This document shows, in pieces, positions 18,566 to 26,733 of a stretch of 64,000 nt of DNA. Made by a program: the position numbers and the translations under genes. The notes beneath the pieces were generated by a model, which did no database searches, was not told where the DNA came from, and was given only the letters and a program-made list of their open reading frames with translations. Each line of letters starts with the position of its first letter. Within the stretch, counting starts at the first letter, position 1. Location of the stretch: contig NZ_CP118157.1 of NCBI RefSeq assembly GCF_032878875.1, positions 62,001-126,000 of the forward strand. Reading direction: 5' to 3'. The stretch is from Microbacterium sp. AB (GTDB lineage Bacteria > Actinomycetota > Actinomycetes > Actinomycetales > Microbacteriaceae).

Positions 18566-19360
18566 ATGACGCAGCAGCAGCGCCTCAATCGCGTGCTCGA
18601 GCTGGTGAGCGAGCGGGGCAGCGTGTCCATCGCCGAGATCGGCGACGCCCTCGGCGTCTCCACCGCCACGGTGCGCCGCGACCTCAACACGCTCGCCGAG
18701 CAGCGGCTCGTGACGCGGACCCACGGCGGCGCCACCGCGCTGGGATCGGGGTACGAGCTGCCCCTGCAGTACAAGACCGCCCGTCAGGCCGAGGCCAAGG
18801 TCGCGATCGCGCGCGCCGTCGCGGGCCTCGTCCAGCCGGGCGACTCGGTGGGCCTCAACGGCGGCACGACGACGAGCGAGGTCGCGCGCGAGCTGGGCCG
18901 CAGCGAGCGCCTGCGATCGCGGGGAGATGCGCCGGGCGTCACGATCGTCACGAACGCGCTCAACATCGCCTATGAGCTGTCCGTCCGCGAGCACGTGAAG
19001 ATCGTCGTGACGGGGGGCGTCCCGCGCCGGCAGTCGTACGAGCTCGTCGGCCCGCTCGTGGGCGCGGCGCTGCGGGAGTTCAGCATCGACACCGCCGTGC
19101 TCGGCGTCGACGGTCTGAGCGCCGGGTTCGGCGCGACGACCATGCACGAGGGCGAGGCGGAGGCGAGCCGCGAGATCGCCGCCGTGGCCCGGCGCGTCGT
19201 GATCGCGGCCGACGCCACGAAGCTGGGCCGGTCGACGTTCGCCCGGATCTGCCCGCTCTCGCGCATCGACGTGCTCGTCACCGATCAGCCGGTCTCCGCG
19301 GAGCTCGCCGCGGAGCTCGCCGGATCGAGCGTCGAGATCGTCGTCGCCCCCCGCTCCTAG
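18566..19360 (+). CDS. DeoR/GlpR-family transcriptional regulator
   Basis: A 264-residue sugar-operon repressor. The DeoR helix-turn-helix is at residues 3-57 (RLNRVLELVSERGSVSIAEI, STATVRRDLNTLAEQRLV), followed by the invariant RTHGGA hinge. The C-terminal effector domain (about 75-235) contains GDSVGLNGGTTTSEVARE, VVTGGVPRRQSYELVGP and VIAADATKLGRS, the conserved sugar-phosphate-binding and lysine motifs. It is divergent from the SIS-ROK-nagA-pfkB-aldolase operon and probably represses it, relieved by a pathway phosphate such as an amino-sugar-6-phosphate or tagatose-6-phosphate. The ABC/Gfo operon downstream may share this control. It is followed by a hairpin. Confidence 0.92.
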   Translation: MTQQQRLNRVLELVSERGSVSIAEIGDALGVSTATVRRDLNTLAEQRLVTRTHGGATALGSGYELPLQYKTARQAEAKVAIARAVAGLVQPGDSVGLNGGTTTSEVARELGRSERLRSRGDAPGVTIVTNALNIAYELSVREHVKIVVTGGVPRRQSYELVGPLVGAALREFSIDTAVLGVDGLSAGFGATTMHEGEAEASREIAAVARRVVIAADATKLGRSTFARICPLSRIDVLVTDQPVSAELAAELAGSSVEIVVAPRS

Positions 19361-19363
19361 CGG

Positions 19364-19396
19364 CGCCTCGGGCCCGCCCGGCGGGGCGGCGAGGCG
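19364..19396 (+). terminator. Terminator after the DeoR gene
   Basis: CGCCTCG (19364-19370) pairs with CGAGGCG (19390-19396), enclosing a further GC-rich self-complementary segment. It starts three bases after the deoR stop. No T-run. Confidence 0.55.
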
Positions 19397-19462
19397 GGAG
19401 CGTGTTACGGGGCCGTAAACAATCCGCTCGTCCCCCCAACGCACGCTGCCTGCGCGTCTAGT

Positions 19463-19485
19463 GTCTGAACATGCTCGATTCAGAC
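19463..19485 (+). promoter_or_regulatory. Operator-like inverted repeat upstream of the Gfo/ABC operon
   Basis: Perfect 7-bp arms GTCTGAA (19463-19469) and TTCAGAC (19479-19485) with a 9-base spacer. A TAnnnT -10 box, TAGTGT, overlaps its left edge at 19458-19463, so a bound repressor would block transcription start. A second palindrome, TTACGG-GG-CCGTAA, lies about 50 bases upstream at 19404-19417. Confidence 0.5.
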
Positions 19486-19508
19486 CTGTTAGTGACATTT
19501 TCGTGCAG

Positions 19509-20783
19509 ATGCGCGATGATGATGGCATGCGCGACGAAGCGTCCTCTCCCGTGGTGACCGACGACGCCCGCTCCCGCGGCAGCGATCTCCGGGTGGCCGT
19601 CGTCGGCTTCGGCGCCCGGTCTCCGATCGCGGCGCACGTCGAACGGGCGCGTGACGGGGCGCGCGTCGCGGCGGTGGCGGACACCTCGCCCCGCGGCCTC
19701 GAGCGCGCGCGTGCGGCGCACCCCGGCGCCGCGGCGTTCGCGAGCGTCGACGACCTGATCACGGCGGGGGCCGCGGACGCCGCGATCGTCCTCACCCCCG
19801 ACGACACGCACGAGGAGATCGCCGTCGCCCTCCTGCGGGCGGGCGTCGCGGTGTATCTCGAGAAGCCCCTCGCGATCACCGTCGAGGGCGCCGACCGCGT
19901 GCTCGCGACCGCGGCCGAGACGCGGACGCCGCTGTACGTCGGCCACAACTTCCGGCACTCCGCCGTCGTCCGGACCATGCGCGCCGTGATCGACCGCGGT
20001 GAGATCGGAGAGGTCAAGGCCGTCTGGGTGCGCCACTTCGTCGGCAACGGCGCGGACTACTACTTCAAGGACTGGCACGCGGATCGGTCGCGGACGAACT
20101 CGCTGCTGCTGCAGAAGGCGAGTCACGACATCGACGTCGTCCACTATCTCGCCTCCGGATACACCCGGCGCGTCGTCGGCATGGGCGAGCTCATGCTCTA
20201 CGGCGCGATCTCGGATCGCCGCGAGCGCGCGGGGGAGTCGATGCCCGACTGGTTCTCCTTCGACAACTGGCCTCCGGCATCCCACACCGGGCTCAACCCC
20301 GTCGTCGACGTCGAGGACGTCTCGATGATGCTCATGACGCTCGACAACGGCGTCCTCGCCAGCTACCAGCAGTGCCATTTCACCCCTGACTACTGGCGCA
20401 ACTACACCGTCATCGGCACCGAGGGCCGACTCGAGAACGTCGGCGACACCGCCGGAGGCGTCGTCAAGGTCTGGAACCGGCGGCACGAGTGGCAGGTCGA
20501 CGGCGACGCGGAGTACCCGATCGAAGGCGTCGCAAGCGGTCACGCCGACGCCGATCTGCTCACGATGACCGAGTTCCTCGACCACGTCGTGGACGGGACG
20601 CCGACAGTGGTGTCCCCCATCGCCGCCCGGGAGGCGGTCGCCGCGGGAGCCCTCGCCGCGGCCTCGCTCCGCGACGGATCACGACCGCGCGCCATCCCGG
20701 ACCCGCCCGCGCACGTGCTCGCCCACTTCTCCGCCCCGGCCTCTCCCCCCGTCCCCGACTCGACCGCAAGGAGCACCCGATGA
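19509..20783 (+). CDS. Gfo/Idh/MocA-family oxidoreductase (or NAD-dependent glycosidase)
   Basis: A 424-residue protein with an N-terminal Rossmann domain (LRVAVVGFGARSPIA, then VYLEKPLAITVEGAD with the EKP dinucleotide motif) and a C-terminal alpha/beta domain containing NSLLLQKASHDIDVVHYLA with the conserved Lys/His-Asp pair. Family members oxidise sugar hydroxyls with NAD(P); some, such as GH109 N-acetylgalactosaminidases, use bound NAD to hydrolyse glycosides. At 424 residues this one is longer than typical dehydrogenases and near GH109 length. The start is uncertain: no ribosome site precedes the ATGs at 19509 or 19527, and a GTG at 19461 would put the operator inside the gene. It overlaps the binding-protein gene by four bases. 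Confidence 0.82.
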   Translation: MRDDDGMRDEASSPVVTDDARSRGSDLRVAVVGFGARSPIAAHVERARDGARVAAVADTSPRGLERARAAHPGAAAFASVDDLITAGAADAAIVLTPDDTHEEIAVALLRAGVAVYLEKPLAITVEGADRVLATAAETRTPLYVGHNFRHSAVVRTMRAVIDRGEIGEVKAVWVRHFVGNGADYYFKDWHADRSRTNSLLLQKASHDIDVVHYLASGYTRRVVGMGELMLYGAISDRRERAGESMPDWFSFDNWPPASHTGLNPVVDVEDVSMMLMTLDNGVLASYQQCHFTPDYWRNYTVIGTEGRLENVGDTAGGVVKVWNRRHEWQVDGDAEYPIEGVASGHADADLLTMTEFLDHVVDGTPTVVSPIAAREAVAAGALAAASLRDGSRPRAIPDPPAHVLAHFSAPASPPVPDSTARSTR

Positions 20784-22081
20784 GCCCGTCCTCTCCGTCC
20801 CGCCTGCGCCGCACAGCGCCGCCGGCCGCCCTCGCCGGGCTCTCGCTCGTGCTCGGCGCGTGCGCGTCCGACCAGGGCGACGGCGCGTCCGGCGCGTACG
20901 AAGCGCCCGACGCGGACCTGTCCGCCTCGATCACCTACGGCGTCTGGGACCAGAACCAGGTCCCCGCGATCCAGGAGAACATCGCCGCCTTCAACGAGCT
21001 GTATCCGGACATCGAGGTGACGGTGAACGTCACGCCCTTCTCCGAGTACTGGACGAAACTGCAGACGCAGGCCTCCAGCGACACCCTCCCCGACGTGTTC
21101 TGGATGAACGGCCCGAACGTCGGGCTCTACGCGTCGAACGACAAGATCGAGCCGATCACCGGCGCGGTCGAGGCGGGCGACATCGATCCGGCGGACTATC
21201 CGGAGTCCCTCGTCGACCTCTACACGATCGACGAGGTGTCGTACGGGGTGCCGAAGGACTTCGACACCATCGGGATCTGGGCCAACGCCGGCCTCTTCGA
21301 GGAGGCGGGCGTCGCGCTCCCCGAGGGCGACTGGACCTGGGACGAGTTCCAGGAGACCGCCGCAGAGCTCTCGGAGGCGCTCGCCGACCAGGGCGCCTAC
21401 GGCGCCGCAGGCGGCATGGACGGCCAGACGACCTACTACAACACCGTCTTCCAGGCCGGCGGCACGGTCGTCGACGGCGACGTGTCCGGCTACGCGACCC
21501 CCGAGTCCGAGGCGGGCATCCAGTTCTGGACCGACCTCATCGCCTCGGGCGGCTCCCCCTCGATCTCGCAGCTCACCGACACGACCGCCGACCAGTGGTT
21601 CACGTCGGGCAAGCTCGCGATGTACTGGGGCGGGAGCTGGTTCCGCTCGGCCCTCGTCGACAGCGCCTTCGCAGACGACATCCGAGTGCTCCCGCTGCCC
21701 GTGGGCGAGGAGCAGGCGACCGTCATCCACGGCGTCGCCAACGCGGTCTCCGCCTCCTCCGGCGAGAAGCAGGCCGCGCAGGCGCTGCAGGCGTTCCTCG
21801 CCGGGGAGGAGGCCCAGCGGCAGCAGGGCGACGCGGGCGCGATCATCCCCGCCTTCGACGGCACGCAGGACGCGTTCGCGGCGTCGATGCCGGCCGCCGG
21901 CCTGGAGACCTTCCTCGACGCCGTGGAGTACGCCCAGCCCCTTCCGGTGAGCCTCAACTCGGCCGCGTGGAACGCTGCGGAGACGGAGCTGCTGCCGCAG
22001 GCGTTCTCGGGCGAGCGGCCCGTCGCGGACGTCGCGGAGGACCTCGCGACGCGGATGGACGCGGCTCTCGCCGAGGAGTGA
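20780..22081 (+). CDS. CUT1 ABC sugar-binding lipoprotein
   Basis: A 433-residue family 1 extracellular solute-binding protein. The signal peptide ends in lipobox LGAC, so Cys at about residue 28 would be lipid-anchored. The mature protein has the typical NELYPDIEVTVNVTPFSEYWTKL, LPDVFWMNGPNVGLYA and YGVPKDFDTIGIWAN segments of MalE/UgpB-like oligosaccharide binders. It delivers a carbohydrate to the two permeases encoded next. No ATPase gene is in the operon, so a shared MsiK-type ATPase elsewhere probably energises it, as usual in actinobacteria. The ATG overlaps the Gfo gene stop. Confidence 0.92.
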   Translation: MSPSSPSRLRRTAPPAALAGLSLVLGACASDQGDGASGAYEAPDADLSASITYGVWDQNQVPAIQENIAAFNELYPDIEVTVNVTPFSEYWTKLQTQASSDTLPDVFWMNGPNVGLYASNDKIEPITGAVEAGDIDPADYPESLVDLYTIDEVSYGVPKDFDTIGIWANAGLFEEAGVALPEGDWTWDEFQETAAELSEALADQGAYGAAGGMDGQTTYYNTVFQAGGTVVDGDVSGYATPESEAGIQFWTDLIASGGSPSISQLTDTTADQWFTSGKLAMYWGGSWFRSALVDSAFADDIRVLPLPVGEEQATVIHGVANAVSASSGEKQAAQALQAFLAGEEAQRQQGDAGAIIPAFDGTQDAFAASMPAAGLETFLDAVEYAQPLPVSLNSAAWNAAETELLPQAFSGERPVADVAEDLATRMDAALAEE

Positions 22082-22085
22082 GCGC

Positions 22086-23057
22086 ATGACGACCGTCTCC
22101 GACCGACCCGCCCCGCCGGGGGCGCCCTCCCGGGGCGGCCCGGTGCCGGCCGCGTCCGGAGCCCCGCGGCGCCCGCGCCGCAGGACGTCCCCGGACGGAC
22201 TGTGGCCGTGGCTCTTCGTCGGGCCCCTCGTAGCCGGCATCGGCGTGTTCTATCTGTGGCCCATCGTGCAGACCGCGTGGTACTCGCTGACCGAGACCGG
22301 GCCGTTCGGCGGCTCCGCGTTCGCGGGGCTCGCGAACTACGTGGAGATGTTCCAGGACCCCGAGCTGTACGTGTCGCTCGGCAACACCCTCCTCTACACG
22401 GCGATCGTGCTCATCGGCATCCCGATCGCGGTGGGCCTCGCGAGCCTGCTCAACCTGCCGGGGCTTCGCCTCGCCGCCTTCTACCGGGTGCTGTTCTTCC
22501 TGCCGTACGTGGCGATGCCGACGGCGATCGCGATGGTCTGGCGCGTCATCTTCAACGGCGACTTCGGGCTCGTCAACCATGCGCTCGCGCTGTTCGGGGT
22601 CGACGGGCCGTACTGGATATCGACGCCCGGCGCGGCCACGGTCGCCGTCGCGATCGTGGGCCTGTGGTCGTCGCTCGGCTTCAGCATGATCGTGCTCGCG
22701 GCGGGGCTCAAGAACATCCCGCCGGAGCTCTACGAGGCCGCCGAGCTCGACGGCGCCTCTCGGTGGCGTCAGTTCCGCTCGGTCACCGTGCCCCTGCTCA
22801 CCCCGAGCGTCTTCTTCGTCACGATCGTCACGGTGATCGCCGGCTTCCAGCTGTTCGATCTCCTCTACGCGATCCTCGGCAGCAGCAATCCCGTGCTGAC
22901 GCGCAGCATGTCCCTCGTCTACTTCTTCTACCGCGAGGGGTTCGTCAACAACGACAGGGGATACGCCGCCGCCATCGCGATGTTCGTGTTCCTCGTCATC
23001 GGCATCGCGACCGCGATCCAGTTCCGGCTCCAGAAGCGGTGGGTGCAGAGTGACTGA
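22086..23057 (+). CDS. CUT1 ABC sugar transporter permease (MalF-like)
   Basis: A 323-residue membrane protein with a proline-rich cytoplasmic N-terminus (about 38 residues) and six hydrophobic helices. The EAA loop reads ELYEAAELDGASRWRQF near residue 215, the contact point for the ATPase. It pairs with the following permease as a heterodimer. It starts four bases after the binding-protein stop and overlaps the next gene by eight bases. Confidence 0.93.
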   Translation: MTTVSDRPAPPGAPSRGGPVPAASGAPRRPRRRTSPDGLWPWLFVGPLVAGIGVFYLWPIVQTAWYSLTETGPFGGSAFAGLANYVEMFQDPELYVSLGNTLLYTAIVLIGIPIAVGLASLLNLPGLRLAAFYRVLFFLPYVAMPTAIAMVWRVIFNGDFGLVNHALALFGVDGPYWISTPGAATVAVAIVGLWSSLGFSMIVLAAGLKNIPPELYEAAELDGASRWRQFRSVTVPLLTPSVFFVTIVTVIAGFQLFDLLYAILGSSNPVLTRSMSLVYFFYREGFVNNDRGYAAAIAMFVFLVIGIATAIQFRLQKRWVQSD

Positions 23058-23931
23058 GCAGGCGACGGCGGCCCTCGTGTCCCTCCCCCCGCGGCGCGCG
23101 GGACCCGGCCGGCCCCGTCGCGGCGGGTCGTACGCGTTCGCCCACATCGTGCTGGGGGTCGGCGGGCTCGTCATGGCGTTCCCGTTCCTCTGGCAGCTCG
23201 TCATGTCGCTCTCGACGAACGCCGAGGTGCAGAGCGTCACGCCGGTGTTCTGGCCCGCCGAGGCGCAGTGGGGCACCTACGCACGCGTGTTCGAGCGGCT
23301 GCCGTTCCTCGAGCAGCTCGGCAACTCCGTGCTCGTCACCGTCATCCGCACGCTCGCGCAGATCCTCTTCTGCACGCTCGCGGGCTACGCGTTCGCCCGC
23401 ATGCGCTTCCGAGGGCGCGGGGCGCTCCTCGCGGTCGTCCTCTCGATCCTCATGGTGCCCTCGCAGGTGTACCTGCTGTCGCAGTACCAGATCATCCAGG
23501 GGCTGGGCCTGCTCGACAGCGTCGGCGGGCTCGTCCTGCCGGGACTGTTCAGCGCCTTCGGCACGTTCCTCATGCGCACCGCGTTCCTCGCGATGCCCGC
23601 CGAGCTGGAGGAGGCCGCGCGCCTGGACGGCGCCAACCCGCTGCAGGTGTTCTGGAAGGTCATGCTCCCGCTGGCGAGGCCCACGATCAGCGTGCTCGCG
23701 ATCACGACGGTGCTCTGGTCGTGGAACGAGCTGCTCTGGCCGCTCGTCGTGACGACGTACGGCGACCGCATGCCGCTCTCGGCGGGCCTCGCGACGCTCA
23801 TCGGCGACCGCACGACGGACTACCCGCTCGTGATGGCGGCGAGCCTGCTGGCCATGGCGCCGGTGCTCGTCCTCTTCGTGCTGCTGCAGCGCCGGGTCAT
23901 CGAGGGCCTGGCCTCGAGCGGGCTCAAGTGA
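23050..23931 (+). CDS. CUT1 ABC sugar transporter permease (MalG-like)
   Basis: A 293-residue membrane protein with six hydrophobic helices and the EAA loop ELEEAARLDGANPLQVFWK near residue 190. The N-terminal ASP-like sequence LVMAFPFLWQLVMSLSTNAEVQ and NELLWPLVV near the C-terminus are typical of MalG-type subunits. GTG start at 23050 inside the upstream gene. It is followed 53 bases later by the secreted DUF4874/DUF4832 gene, likely in the same transcript. Confidence 0.93.
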   Translation: MTEQATAALVSLPPRRAGPGRPRRGGSYAFAHIVLGVGGLVMAFPFLWQLVMSLSTNAEVQSVTPVFWPAEAQWGTYARVFERLPFLEQLGNSVLVTVIRTLAQILFCTLAGYAFARMRFRGRGALLAVVLSILMVPSQVYLLSQYQIIQGLGLLDSVGGLVLPGLFSAFGTFLMRTAFLAMPAELEEAARLDGANPLQVFWKVMLPLARPTISVLAITTVLWSWNELLWPLVVTTYGDRMPLSAGLATLIGDRTTDYPLVMAASLLAMAPVLVLFVLLQRRVIEGLASSGLK

Positions 23932-23984
23932 GCAGGACCCGGGCCGCCACCGGGCGGACCGGCAGACATGTCGAAGGGAACATC

Positions 23985-25439
23985 ATGGAGACCATGCACG
24001 TCGCCCCCCGACGTCTCACCGCGGGACTCGTGGCCGCGCTCGCCGCCGGCGCGCTGATCGCCGGCACCATGCCCGCCGCCGCCGCGACAGTCGAGACGAC
24101 CTCGACCTACGAGGCGAGCGACGAGAACATCCCGAACCCGCAGCGCGGGTTCTACCACCACACCGAGACCCACTACCGTGCCGACGGCTCGGGCTACACC
24201 CCGCTCGACGCCTCCACGCTCGCCGGCTACCGCGACGAGGGCATCACGCAGATCCTGCGGGTGTTCTACCTCGAGAAGTTCGCCGGCACGCCTCAGCTCG
24301 ACCAGGCGTTCCTCGACCTCGTGCAGGCCGACTACGACACGGCGCGCGCCGCCGGCGTCTCCGTCATCACGAGGTTCGCCTACGCGCAGGGCGGCGCGTG
24401 GCCGTACGAGCCGCCGTACGGCGACGCGCCGCTCGACGTCGTGCTCTCCCACATCGCGCAGCTCGGCCCCGTGCTGCGCGCCAACGCCGACGTCATCCCG
24501 GTCGTGCAGAACGGCTTCATCGGGCTGTGGGGCGAGGCCTACTACACGGATCACTTCGTCGCGGACCCGGCGGACCCGGGCGTCGTCACCGAGGCCGACT
24601 GGGCGAACAGATCCGCCGTGACGCAGGCGCTCCTGGACGAGCTGCCCGCCGACCGGTCGGTGCAGGTGCGCACGATGCTCTCGAAGCAGAAGCTCCTGGG
24701 CGTGCCGTCGGGCGCGTCCGGCGCGGTGACGGCGGCCGAGGCGTGGGCCGACGCCCCCATCGCGCGCATGGGGCACCACAACGACTGCCTGCTCGCATCC
24801 CCCGACGACTTCGGCACGTTCCTCTCCGACCCGATCACGCTCGACCAGGAGTACCTCGAGGCGGAGAGCCGGTACGTGCCCGTGGGCGGCGAGACGTGCG
24901 CCGTGAACCCGCCCCGCTCGGAGTGGGAGAGCGCCTCCGCGGAGCTGGCCCGCTACCACTACAGCTACCTCAACCGGGACTACAACCAGGACGTCCTGAA
25001 CTCGTGGGGAGCGTCGGGCATCGCCGAGACGGCCGCCCGGCTCGGCTACCGGTTCGTGCTCGAGTCGAGCACGGTCGGCACGGACGCCGAAGGCGTCCCC
25101 ACCGTGACGGTGACCGTGCGCAACGACGGATGGGCGTCGCCGTACACGCCGCGACCGGCGACCCTCGTGCTCACGGGCGCGGACGGAGCGCCGACGGAGG
25201 TTCCGTTCGGGGCCGATGCCCGTGCGTGGGAGCCCGGCACGTCGACGACGATCTCGGCCGCGCTGGAGGACGTCGGGCCGGGGACCTACGCGCTCGCGCT
25301 CGCGCTGTCGTCGCCCGATGCGGGCACGCAGGACGACCCGCGGTTCGCGATCCGCACGGCCAACGTCGGGACGTGGGATGCGGTGCGCGGCGTGAACGTG
25401 CTCGACGGGTCGGTCACGGTGGCCGCGTCGCGCGGCTGA
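23985..25439 (+). CDS. Secreted DUF4874-DUF4832 protein, candidate polysaccharide-active enzyme
   Basis: A 484-residue exported protein. The signal peptide covers about residues 1-35 (cleavage near PAAAAT) with no lipobox. I recognise an N-terminal DUF4874 region (about 40-200): NPQRGFYHHTETHY, ITQILRVFYLEKF, the TRFAYAQGG strand and GFIGLWGEAYYTDH with E184 as a possible catalytic acid. A DUF4832 region follows (about 215-480), with MGHHNDC near residue 263 and a beta-rich end. TIM-barrel-like strand ends with acidic residues suggest a glycoside hydrolase, but no activity is established to my knowledge. Last gene of the Gfo/ABC operon. AAGGGA supports the ATG at 23985. Substrate may be the glycan whose products the ABC system imports. 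Confidence 0.78.
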   Translation: METMHVAPRRLTAGLVAALAAGALIAGTMPAAAATVETTSTYEASDENIPNPQRGFYHHTETHYRADGSGYTPLDASTLAGYRDEGITQILRVFYLEKFAGTPQLDQAFLDLVQADYDTARAAGVSVITRFAYAQGGAWPYEPPYGDAPLDVVLSHIAQLGPVLRANADVIPVVQNGFIGLWGEAYYTDHFVADPADPGVVTEADWANRSAVTQALLDELPADRSVQVRTMLSKQKLLGVPSGASGAVTAAEAWADAPIARMGHHNDCLLASPDDFGTFLSDPITLDQEYLEAESRYVPVGGETCAVNPPRSEWESASAELARYHYSYLNRDYNQDVLNSWGASGIAETAARLGYRFVLESSTVGTDAEGVPTVTVTVRNDGWASPYTPRPATLVLTGADGAPTEVPFGADARAWEPGTSTTISAALEDVGPGTYALALALSSPDAGTQDDPRFAIRTANVGTWDAVRGVNVLDGSVTVAASRG

Positions 25440-25462
25440 GGACGGCGGATGGCCGGCCTCAG
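25436..25462. terminator. Bidirectional terminator between the DUF4874 gene and metY
   Basis: CTGAGGACGG (25436-25445) pairs with CCGGCCTCAG (25453-25462) with one mismatch. The stem overlaps both stop codons of these convergent genes, which lie only 19 bases apart. Confidence 0.55.
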
Positions 25463-26733
25463 ATCCGCGCGAGCGCCTGGTCGAGGTCGGCGATCACGTC
25501 GTCGGGCGTCTCGAGCCCGACCGAGAGCCGGATGAGTCCCGGGGCGATCCCGAGGGAGACGCGTTCCTCCTCCGACAGCTTGCTGTGGATGGTGCTGCCG
25601 GTGTGGATGGCGAGGGTGCGCACGTCGCCGATGTGCGTCATCCGCGTCACGAGCTCGAGCGCGTCGATGACCGTCCGGGCCCCTTCCCGTCCCCCGCGCA
25701 CCTCGAAGGCGAGCACGGATCCGGCCCCGAGCGGGAGCAGGCGCCGTGCGCGCTCGTGGTACGCGTTGCCGGGAAGGCCCGCGTAGTCGACGCTCCGCAC
25801 GGCGGGATGCGCGTCGAGCCACTCGGCAATGCGCTGCGCGTTGGCGACGTGCCGCTCGACGCGCAGCGAGAGGGTGTCGATCCCCAGCAGCAGGAGGAAG
25901 GCGCTCGTGGCCGGCAGGGTCGGCCCGTAGTCGTTCGCGAGCGTGACCGCGAAGGGCAGGAACGCGCCCGTGCCGAACTTCTCGGCGAAGCTCGGCACGC
26001 CCGGTCGCGGCGAGCGGGTGAGCTGCGGGTAGCGATCCGCCTGCGCCCGCCAGTCGAAGCGCCCCGAGTCCACGACGACCCCGCCGATCACCGCGCCGTG
26101 GCCTCCCAGCCACTTCGACGTGGAGTGGATGACGATGTCGGCGCCGTGCTCGATCGGCCGGAACAGGTACGGGGTGGCGACCGTGTTGTCGACGACGAGC
26201 GGCACGCCGGCTCGGCGGGCGATCCCGCCGAGCCGGTCGACGTCGGGGATGTCGTTCTTCGGGTTCGGGATGCTCTCGGTGAAGATCGCCTTCGTCCGCG
26301 GTGTGATGCGCGCCAGCCATTCCGCGTCGGGCGCCTCCGCGTCGAGGAAGTCGAACACGAGCCCCTGCCGGGCGAGGTTGCCGCGGAAGAGCTGCTTGGT
26401 GCCCTCGTACAGGCTCGACGTGGCGAGGATGTGATCGCCGGCGCTCGCGAGGCTGTAGATCGTCGTGAAGATCGCCGCCTGCCCGCTTCCGGTGAGCAGG
26501 GCCCCCGCCCCTCCCTCGAGATCGGCGATGCGACGCTCCGCGACGACGTTCGTGGGGTTCGCGTGGCGCGAGTACACGAGGCGCTCGCCCTTCTCCGCGA
26601 AGCGGCCGACCGCGTCCTCGAAGTCGTCGAAGACGTACCCGGCCGTCTGGTAGACGGGCGTGATCCGCGCCCCGGCCTGCGCGTCGACGACCTCGCCGGC
26701 GTGGATCTGACGGGTCTCGAACCCCCAGGTCAT
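25459..26733 (-). CDS. metY: O-acetylhomoserine sulfhydrylase / Cys-Met metabolism PLP enzyme
   Basis: A 424-residue PLP enzyme of the Cys/Met metabolism family. The N-terminus GFETRQIHAGEVVDAQAGAR is characteristic of MetY-type O-acetylhomoserine aminocarboxypropyltransferases. The internal lysine lies in HSTSKWLGGHGAVIGG near residue 205; substrate-site residues appear in YSRHANPT and HTGSTIHSKLSEEE. It makes homocysteine from O-acetylhomoserine and sulfide, or can use methanethiol. The ATG overlaps the stop of the cysteine synthase-like gene (ATGA), so the pair is coupled. Length is normal (about 430). Confidence 0.9.
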   Translation of the reverse strand: MTWGFETRQIHAGEVVDAQAGARITPVYQTAGYVFDDFEDAVGRFAEKGERLVYSRHANPTNVVAERRIADLEGGAGALLTGSGQAAIFTTIYSLASAGDHILATSSLYEGTKQLFRGNLARQGLVFDFLDAEAPDAEWLARITPRTKAIFTESIPNPKNDIPDVDRLGGIARRAGVPLVVDNTVATPYLFRPIEHGADIVIHSTSKWLGGHGAVIGGVVVDSGRFDWRAQADRYPQLTRSPRPGVPSFAEKFGTGAFLPFAVTLANDYGPTLPATSAFLLLLGIDTLSLRVERHVANAQRIAEWLDAHPAVRSVDYAGLPGNAYHERARRLLPLGAGSVLAFEVRGGREGARTVIDALELVTRMTHIGDVRTLAIHTGSTIHSKLSEEERVSLGIAPGLIRLSVGLETPDDVIADLDQALARI

